Below, in pieces: positions 31,301 to 36,599 of a DNA stretch of 36,599 nt. Each line of letters begins with the position of its first letter. The stretch's first letter is position 1. This stretch comes from Candidatus Bacteroides merdipullorum (GTDB lineage Bacteria > Bacteroidota > Bacteroidia > Bacteroidales > Bacteroidaceae). The stretch lies in contig DXCK01000063.1 in the NCBI GenBank assembly GCA_019116045.1, positions 1 through 36,599 on the forward strand. The letters run 5' to 3'. The translations under genes were made by a program, and so were the position numbers. The notes under the pieces are model-generated. The model did no database searches, had not been told where the DNA came from, and worked only from the letters and a program-made list of their open reading frames with translations.

Positions 31301-32266
31301 TTAATGGTTCAACGTTCCCGTGTTCAGCACCGGCTGGGCGGACTCGTCGGCACAGAGCACCACGAGCAGGTTGCTCACCATCGCCGCCTTTTTGTCCTCG
31401 TCCAACTCTACGATGTTGTCTTTCTCCAGTTTCTCCAGGGCCATGTGCACCATGGAGACGGCCCCCTCTACAATCTTCTCGCGGGCACCGATGATGGCCG
31501 ATGCCTGCTGGCGGCGCAGCATGACGGCGGCAATCTCAGGTGCGTAGGCCAGGTAGTTGATGCGGGCCTCCACCACCTCCAGGCCGGCCATGACGAGGCG
31601 CTCGTTCAAGCGTTGCTCCAACTGTTCGTTAATCTCCTCGCCGCCCGAGCGGAGGGTTAGTTCACCAGGTTCGCCCTCGTTGTCGTCGTAAGCATACAGC
31701 CCGGCCACCTGCCGCAAGGCAGCGTCGCTCTGCACGCGCACGAAGTTCTCGAAGGCGTTCATCCGTCCGGCCACGGTGTTGCCGGCGTTGAGGGTCACTT
31801 CCTTCCCGTTGCCGGCGGGGACGGAAGCGGCAGCCATCGTCTGCGAGTCGATTTCGAACATCGCCTTGTACGTGTCCTTCAGTTTCCACACCAGCACCAG
31901 GCCGATGAGTATCGGGTTACCCACCTTGTCGTTCACCTTGATAGGCTCCACGTCCAGGTTCCTGGCGCGCAGGGACAGTTTCTTTTTGTCGTAGAACGGA
32001 TTCACCCAGTAGAAACCCGTCTCCTTAAACGTGCCTTTGTAGCGTCCGAAGAACACCATCGCCCGCGCCTCGTTCGGCTCCAACTGCATGTAGCCCGCCA
32101 GCAGAATCAGCCAGCACAAAATGCACACGCCGCCCAAGACATAGAGGCACGTGCCACCCATCCAAAAACAGCCCACAATGAAGGCCGTAAACACAACTAA
32201 ATGAAGGAAAAGCATCCCGAACCCGTTCAGGCGGAAGCCTCTGAAGTTAGTCTCTTTCGTTTCCAT
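31301..32266 (-). CDS. SPFH/band-7 domain membrane protein
   Basis: A 321-aa protein with two N-terminal membrane helices (about residues 17-35 and 39-59) followed by an SPFH (stomatin/prohibitin-like) domain from about 60 (QLEPNEARAMVFFGRYKGT, then GFYWVNPFYDKKKLSLRARNLD) and an amphipathic coiled-coil region near 225-290 (LNERLVMAGLEVVEARINYL, LRRQQASAIIGAREKIVEGAV). Such proteins form large oligomeric rings that organise membrane microdomains or modulate proteases. First gene in an operon with the hydrolase, RHH and membrane protein. Confidence 0.92.
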   Translation of the reverse strand: METKETNFRGFRLNGFGMLFLHLVVFTAFIVGCFWMGGTCLYVLGGVCILCWLILLAGYMQLEPNEARAMVFFGRYKGTFKETGFYWVNPFYDKKKLSLRARNLDVEPIKVNDKVGNPILIGLVLVWKLKDTYKAMFEIDSQTMAAASVPAGNGKEVTLNAGNTVAGRMNAFENFVRVQSDAALRQVAGLYAYDDNEGEPGELTLRSGGEEINEQLEQRLNERLVMAGLEVVEARINYLAYAPEIAAVMLRRQQASAIIGAREKIVEGAVSMVHMALEKLEKDNIVELDEDKKAAMVSNLLVVLCADESAQPVLNTGTLNH

Positions 32267-32301
32267 AACTATACAAGTAAAGTGATATTAAATTGATAGC
32301 A

Positions 32302-32309
32302 CAAAAGTA
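32302..32309 (-). promoter_or_regulatory. -7 box of the SPFH operon
   Basis: On the minus strand this reads TACTTTTG, a full match to TAnnTTTG, 35 nt before the SPFH ATG. It sits directly after the receptor-gene terminator. Confidence 0.6.
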
Positions 32310-32312
32310 GTG

Positions 32313-32369
32313 AGAAAAAAAGAATGTAGCCATACTTCGGAGACAATATTTTACCGAAATATGCTGCAT
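32313..32369 (-). terminator. Terminator of the TonB-dependent receptor gene
   Basis: A long imperfect stem (32354-32369 with 32324-32340, one bulge and one or two mismatches) encloses a 13-nt loop. On the minus strand it is followed by seven Us (A-run 32314-32320). Confidence 0.65.
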
Positions 32370-32399
32370 AACATACAGAAGCATCGCCAGAGGCTGTCG

Positions 32400-34727
32400 C
32401 TACATGCGGCTGCGCTGCTCCTGCCCCGCGCCGGTACCTTTGTACTTGCTCTTGGCGGCGTTGAACTTATAGCGCAGGGTGAGGCTGACGCGGCGGCGTG
32501 CCTCCTGGTCGATGGTCATCAGGCGGTTACCGCTGTACAGGGTCAGCGGGGCCCGGCTGGAGTTGAAGAGGTCGGTCGCCCGAAGCTGGAGGCTGAGGCG
32601 GTCGGCGAGAAAGCCTTTGTAGAGCGAGGCATCCATGCTCCACAAGGGACGGAGCACGCGATAGCTCTCGTCGTGGCCCCGCGTCTCGGCCCAAAAGTCC
32701 ACGTCCAGTTGGAAGCCGACGGGCAGGCGGAAGTTATTGTCCCACTGGAAGGAGCCTACGGGACGGCCGAAGTTCTCGCAACCCCAAGGCGTATCGACGT
32801 AGAACCATTGCTTGGACAGCATGGCAGTGAACTGGGCCGACCAGAGACCGATGGTGGGAGCCAGGGTGAGGGTGGCGTAGAAACGGTCGGCATCGGTGGT
32901 GTTAACGTATTGGACGAGGCTGATGGCGGGGGACTCTTCGCTATACGTGCCGCTGTGATAGAGGAAGCCGTCCCGCACGTGCAGGTAGCGCAAGTTCAGG
33001 TAGACCCAGCGGTACGAAGCGTCGAGGGACAGGCGGTGCATCAGCGAGGGCTTCAGCGCGGGGTTTCCGCTCTCGTAGGTATAACGGTTGATATAGGTGA
33101 CACTGTTACGGAGCAGCCAGTAGCCGGGGCGGTTGATGCTGCCGGCATAGGAAAGCTGCAACTGCATGTCGCCCACGGGCAGGGCCAAGGAGACGGAAGG
33201 GAAGACGTTGTCGTACGTACGGCTCTGCTCGCCGATGCGCCGCCCCTGCTCGTAATAGTCGGAGACGAGGTGTTCGTAGCGCACGCCCATCTGTGCCTGC
33301 AAGGGGCCAAAACTCTTGGCATACTCCAGGAAGGCCGACCAGGCGTTCTCGCGGATGCGGCTGTCGTCGTTGCGGAGGATGCCTTCGGCATTGACGTAGC
33401 TGTTCTCGATGTGGCTGTACGTATATTCGCCGCCGAAGGAGAGATTCCCTTCCCACAAGGGATGGCTCACGATGAGCTTCGCGGCATAGAGGCGGCTGTT
33501 CCTGACGGTGCGGTTGGTGACCGGCTGCTCGGTGGTGCCGGTGGCCGAGGTGACTTGCTCCAGCATGTCTTGCGGGGTCTTCGAGTCCGTCCAATAGCCG
33601 TCGGCGTTGAAGTCGATGGTCCAGTCGGCAGCGCGACCGGCGTAGTAGGCGTTCACGGCATGGGAGGTGTTCAGGCGGTCCTCCCACCCGCTGCTGAGGC
33701 TAGTTTCGCAGGGTTCGCCGTCGCGATAGACGGTGGTGGGTAGAGGAAGGATGTCCCACTTGTCCCGGGGCGTGCGGTCGAAGTCATAACGGAGTCCGGC
33801 GGAGTGGCGGTCGTTAAACTGGTAGTTTGCGGACAGGCGGGCCGCAAGGTTCTGAGTGTGGTTGCGGCTGTTTATCGTGCTCTCCTGCCGCCAATCGTGG
33901 TCGAGAAACGTCTCCTGTACCAGCCCCTTGTTGTCCTCGTCGTGACTGTCCGAGGCGAAAAGCATGGCGCCGAGGTCGAAGCCCCCGCGACGGTAGTTCA
34001 TGTCCAGTTGGTCGAGCACGCTCCACCCGTAGTGGCAGGCGGTGTAGAAGCGGTTGTTGACACCGAAGCCTTCCCCTTGAGGCTTGCGGGTGTAGATGCG
34101 CACCACGGCCTGCACCGAGGCATCGTAGCGGGCGCCGGGGTTGCGCACGACCTCGACACTGCGGACATTGTCGGAGGCGAGTTGGTCCAGCTCCGAAGGG
34201 TCACGCATCTTACGGCCGTTGATATAGACTTCCGCCTGCCCGCTGCCAAAGACATTCACCGTGCCTTCGTCCGCCGAGACGCCGGGCAGTTTGTCCAGCA
34301 GGTCATTGCCCGTGCCGGCCTTCTCCAGCACGCTGCCCTGCACGGTGGTCACTTGGGCGTCGCCTTTCAGCCGCACTTTGGGCAGGTTGGCGCGGACGGT
34401 CACCCCGTCCAGCATCTGCGCGTCGGGCTGCAGCATCACGATGCCCAGGTCGGGACGGTCTGCTTCCTTATAAATAGTGGTGTATCCGACGAAGGAAACA
34501 CGCAGCAACAAGCCCGTCTCCGGGGCCCGGAGAGAGAAGCGTCCCCGGTCGTCGCTCACCGTCCCGGCCACGAAGGCGGAGTCGGACGGAGCGAGCAGTA
34601 CGACATTGACGTAAGGGAAGGGCTGACGATGTTCGTCGACTACCTGTCCCGAGAAAGTTTGTTGGGCGAAAGCGCCCGTGCCCGCCAGCAGGAGGAGGCA
34701 CAGCAATGAGAGAATGAATTGTTTCAT
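32400..34727 (-). CDS. TonB-dependent outer-membrane receptor, beta-barrel family
   Basis: A 775-aa outer-membrane protein. It has a signal peptide at 1-21 (AFAQ), a carboxypeptidase regulatory-like domain at about 24-105 (FSGQVVDEHRQPFPYVNVVLL), a plug domain at about 115-225 (LLDKLPGVSADEGTVNVFG, then VYINGRKMRDPSELDQL, then VEVVRNPGARYDAS) and an outer-membrane barrel of the OMP_b-brl_3 type. No SusD partner is adjacent, so it is probably not a classical Sus pair; the ligand is unknown. The start at 34727 gives a canonical signal peptide; an ATG at 34736 is also possible. It lies downstream of a TPR/HTH regulator on the same strand. Confidence 0.9.
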   Translation of the reverse strand: MKQFILSLLCLLLLAGTGAFAQQTFSGQVVDEHRQPFPYVNVVLLAPSDSAFVAGTVSDDRGRFSLRAPETGLLLRVSFVGYTTIYKEADRPDLGIVMLQPDAQMLDGVTVRANLPKVRLKGDAQVTTVQGSVLEKAGTGNDLLDKLPGVSADEGTVNVFGSGQAEVYINGRKMRDPSELDQLASDNVRSVEVVRNPGARYDASVQAVVRIYTRKPQGEGFGVNNRFYTACHYGWSVLDQLDMNYRRGGFDLGAMLFASDSHDEDNKGLVQETFLDHDWRQESTINSRNHTQNLAARLSANYQFNDRHSAGLRYDFDRTPRDKWDILPLPTTVYRDGEPCETSLSSGWEDRLNTSHAVNAYYAGRAADWTIDFNADGYWTDSKTPQDMLEQVTSATGTTEQPVTNRTVRNSRLYAAKLIVSHPLWEGNLSFGGEYTYSHIENSYVNAEGILRNDDSRIRENAWSAFLEYAKSFGPLQAQMGVRYEHLVSDYYEQGRRIGEQSRTYDNVFPSVSLALPVGDMQLQLSYAGSINRPGYWLLRNSVTYINRYTYESGNPALKPSLMHRLSLDASYRWVYLNLRYLHVRDGFLYHSGTYSEESPAISLVQYVNTTDADRFYATLTLAPTIGLWSAQFTAMLSKQWFYVDTPWGCENFGRPVGSFQWDNNFRLPVGFQLDVDFWAETRGHDESYRVLRPLWSMDASLYKGFLADRLSLQLRATDLFNSSRAPLTLYSGNRLMTIDQEARRRVSLTLRYKFNAAKSKYKGTGAGQEQRSRM

Positions 34728-34757
34728 ATCAAGCATCTGTTTGAGTTTCTTTGCCTG

Positions 34758-34765
34758 CAAAGTTA
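34758..34765 (-). promoter_or_regulatory. -7 box of the TonB-dependent receptor gene
   Basis: On the minus strand this reads TAACTTTG, a full match to TAnnTTTG. TTTG lies 16 nt upstream (34785-34782), a little closer than the usual 19 nt. Predicted leader is about 25 nt. Confidence 0.55.
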
Positions 34766-34986
34766 GGCCGGAAACGCCTCTCAAACGGTCTATATGTACG
34801 ATTAAAAAGTCTATATCACACCGAAGGGGAAGACTGATAATCAAGTCCTTCCATCGCTGTCATTCTATATCGGAGGGTGCGGAAGCTATATGCCGTCTAT
34901 CTGCCCCGCCGCGCAAGCCGCCCGACAACGGATTCGCCCGCTTCGAGACAAGCGACCTGTCTGCTTCGGAACAGGCATCCTGTCCG

Positions 34987-35107
34987 CCTAAGGGTGTGTA
35001 CCCTCACACCCCCTAAGGGGGTGCACCCCTACCCGCCTAAGGGTAAGGACCCCTACCCACCTAAGGGTACGTACCCCTACCCGCCTAAGGGTGCGCACCC
35101 CCACCGG
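34987..35107. repeat. Tandem array of 24-bp units (CCTAAGGG type) with variable palindromic cores
   Basis: CCTAAGGG recurs at 34987, 35012, 35036, 35060 and 35084 (steps 25, 24, 24, 24). Each unit continues with a core and CCCCTACCC. Cores include the perfect palindromes GGGGTGCACCCC, GGGTACGTACCC and GGGTGCGCACCC, which differ at mirrored positions so that pairing is kept. It lies in the 394-nt gap just after the regulator stop. Confidence 0.92.
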
Positions 35108-35121
35108 CGGAAGTAGTCGGA

Positions 35122-36599
35122 TTATGCAGCCAGAAAACGGATGATGTCCCCCTTCTCGTCCATGCCGAGTTTCTTGCGGATGTTGGTCTTACGCTGGTAG
35201 ATGGTGGGGACGCTTTGGGCGGTGAGGACGCTGATTTCCTTCGTCGTGAAGTCGGCACGGAGCAGGCAGCAGAGTTGCTGTTCCTTGTCGGTCAGCAGCG
35301 TGCCGAAGCGGGCGACGAGCCGGGCGTGGAAGCCGTCGTACAGGCGGTCGATGAGGGGATAGAGGTCGTCCCACACCAGCAATCCCTCGCCGTCCACGCC
35401 CGGATGCGGTAGGGTGGAGAAGCGGCGCAGCAAGTCCTGGTTCTGCGCCGTGGGCTGCCCGGCCACGAGGCGAATCAGCCCCAACTGTTGCAGGAGGGTG
35501 CGGCGCAGCAGGTGGTCGTCGTCGGCAGGGACGGAGGCCGGGACAGGCGCGGCGACAGATGCCTCGGCCAAGAGGCGGTCGAGGGTCTCGATGCGCTCTT
35601 CGGCCTCTATCAGACGGGCGCGGCGACGACGCAGGTAGTAGAAGGCCGCCCCGCCCGTGAGCAGCAGGAGCAGCAGCGCGCCCAGCAGCCAGAGTTGCAT
35701 CTGCTGGCGGTCGACCAGCAGGCGGAGGTTGGCAGCGGAAAGGTCGTCGCGCGTATGGTCTTTCTGGCGGATGGCGCTGTGCAGAGCGTAGAGGGCATTG
35801 CCCACCGAGTCGTTGTAACGCATCAGGTCGAGGTAGTCGAAGGAGCCCGTGCGGGTGTAGTCGATGAGGCCTTGCAGGTATCCAAACTGGTTCTCGGCCG
35901 TCACGAACTTCCTATGCCTGCCGTGGTAGTACGCCTGTCCTTTGTCCAAATAGTACTGGGCAGAGTCCAGAAGCCCCAGCTTCAAGAAGCACTCGTTCAG
36001 CGTGAAGCAGGAGATGTCCAACACGTCCGCCCTGTCGGTCAGGGCCATCAGGCGGTGGAACAGTCGGATGGCCGCGGGATAGTCGGGCGCGACGTAAACC
36101 ATCATCTGGGCGTGGTTGCGCAGATAGTGGATGGCCCAGGCGGTGTCGCCACGCTGCATGGCCATCTGCACGCTGCGGTCGGTGTGCCACGTGGCCGAGT
36201 CGGCCTTCATCAGACCCAGGGTGATGCCCAGCGAGAAGTGATTGTCGGCACTCTCGCGCAGCGCCAGAGCCGCACGGTAGGAAGCGGCGGCGCGGGGATA
36301 ATCCTTGTATGTATAGACGTAACACTCGCCCTTCTCCGCCAGCAGGTCGCCCGCAAAGGCCGTGTCGCCCAAAGCCAGGGCCCGCACGCTGCCGCTGTCC
36401 AGCACAGCCAGTTCCCCGGCGTGGCGGTTGCGGGCATGCAGGTAGGCGGCCTTCAACAGATAAGAGGTCAGCAGGCGGGCGGTGTCGCCTTGCGCCGTGA
36501 AGTAATCGAAGGCGGGGAGCACCAAAGAGTCCTCGGTCATGGACGTGTAGTTTGCCTGATGCACGTATGCCCTCAGCCAGCCATAGCGCAACAGCTCCT
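35122..36599 (-). CDS. TPR / transmembrane / LuxR-type HTH regulator (5' end outside window)
   Basis: At least 492 residues; the frame is open to the window edge, so the N-terminus is missing. The visible part has TPR-like helical repeats (residues ~20-270, for example DYPRAAASYRAALALRES and DSAQYYLDKGQAYY), one membrane helix (QLWLLGALLLLLLTGGAAFYYL), a coiled-coil basic segment, and a C-terminal HTH of LuxR type (LTDKEQQLCCLLRADFTTKEISVLTAQSVPTIYQRKTNIRKKL). This architecture is common in Bacteroides regulators that sense envelope or nutrient signals. It stands upstream of the TonB-dependent receptor on the same strand and may regulate it. Confidence 0.88.
   Translation of the reverse strand, partial: ELLRYGWLRAYVHQANYTSMTEDSLVLPAFDYFTAQGDTARLLTSYLLKAAYLHARNRHAGELAVLDSGSVRALALGDTAFAGDLLAEKGECYVYTYKDYPRAAASYRAALALRESADNHFSLGITLGLMKADSATWHTDRSVQMAMQRGDTAWAIHYLRNHAQMMVYVAPDYPAAIRLFHRLMALTDRADVLDISCFTLNECFLKLGLLDSAQYYLDKGQAYYHGRHRKFVTAENQFGYLQGLIDYTRTGSFDYLDLMRYNDSVGNALYALHSAIRQKDHTRDDLSAANLRLLVDRQQMQLWLLGALLLLLLTGGAAFYYLRRRRARLIEAEERIETLDRLLAEASVAAPVPASVPADDDHLLRRTLLQQLGLIRLVAGQPTAQNQDLLRRFSTLPHPGVDGEGLLVWDDLYPLIDRLYDGFHARLVARFGTLLTDKEQQLCCLLRADFTTKEISVLTAQSVPTIYQRKTNIRKKLGMDEKGDIIRFLAA

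Larger units (their letters stand above)
34728..35121. other. Intergenic region between regulator and receptor genes
   Basis: No gene was seen in these 394 bases. The receptor promoter lies at 34758-34765. Bases 34790-34985 show nothing recognisable beyond short inverted repeats. The 24-bp array fills 34987-35107, ending 14 nt from the regulator's stop. Confidence 0.65.

Noticed and set aside
34877..35116. Plus-strand open frame with an 8-residue repeat (YPYPPKG type)
   Set aside because: It is the direct product of the 24-bp intergenic array; no start signal or homology-like sequence surrounds it.

Overview
The window is a piece of a Bacteroidales chromosome, most likely Bacteroidaceae. The evidence is Bacteroidetes-type -7 promoter boxes (TAnnTTTG) upstream of many genes, a fused lpxC-fabZ gene, lipoproteins with short polar signal sequences, a TonB-dependent receptor with an N-terminal carboxypeptidase-like domain, a TPR/transmembrane/LuxR-type regulator, and few Shine-Dalgarno sequences. 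The DNA looks GC-rich for a Bacteroides-type genome, and long antisense open frames are common as a result. I cannot name the species.

Layout. Positions 1-6482 (+): the 3' end of gapA with a terminator, then a tight run of dcp (M3 peptidase), a small lipoprotein, a dCMP-deaminase-like enzyme, an S41 C-terminal processing protease, 5-formyl-THF cyclo-ligase and a PHP-family phosphatase. Positions 6488-7896 (-): recF and a DUF721/DciA-like gene sharing an ATGA overlap. Positions 8197-9661 (+): a membrane TPR protein, ribH, tRNA-Tyr and tRNA-Gly, then a strong terminator. Positions 9745-17124 (+): HD hydrolase, lpxD, lpxC-fabZ and lpxA (the first committed steps of lipid A synthesis), a pRiA4b ORF-3-like protein, a putative zinc-protease lipoprotein and miaA. 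Positions 17132-19812 (-): a BlaI-type repressor and a very large BlaR1/M56-like protein carrying TonB-C, plug-like and carboxypeptidase-regulatory modules, with a six-half-site operator upstream.

Positions 20274-28974 hold what looks like the most interesting system. On the + strand are a hemerythrin-domain protein (Fe-S repair/NO-defence type) and an overlapping LuxR-type regulator whose receiver lacks the phospho-acceptor Asp. On the - strand are a candidate ~100-nt RNA gene and an operon of porin, imelysin-like lipoprotein, di-heme oxidoreductase lipoprotein and CcsBA cytochrome c synthase. The three promoters (hemerythrin, RNA, porin operon) share the same unusual architecture: ATACC-N8-GNNATTGC, then exactly 19 nt, then a -7 box. 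I infer one regulon linking diiron chemistry, iron/heme handling and c-type heme attachment, possibly controlled by the local LuxR-type protein.

Positions 29077-32266 (-): an SPFH/band-7 protein, an alpha/beta hydrolase, a ribbon-helix-helix protein and a small membrane protein. Positions 32400-36599 (-): a TonB-dependent outer-membrane receptor preceded by a TPR/HTH regulator that runs off the window.

Three intergenic tandem arrays (22-bp units at 19997-20143; 24-bp units at 24204-24345 and 34987-35107) are built of short palindromes, two of them with compensating changes that keep the palindromes paired. There are also two long inverted repeats (13549-13625 and a perfect 30-bp pair at 21597-21690). 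No insertion sequence, prophage or CRISPR array was seen.
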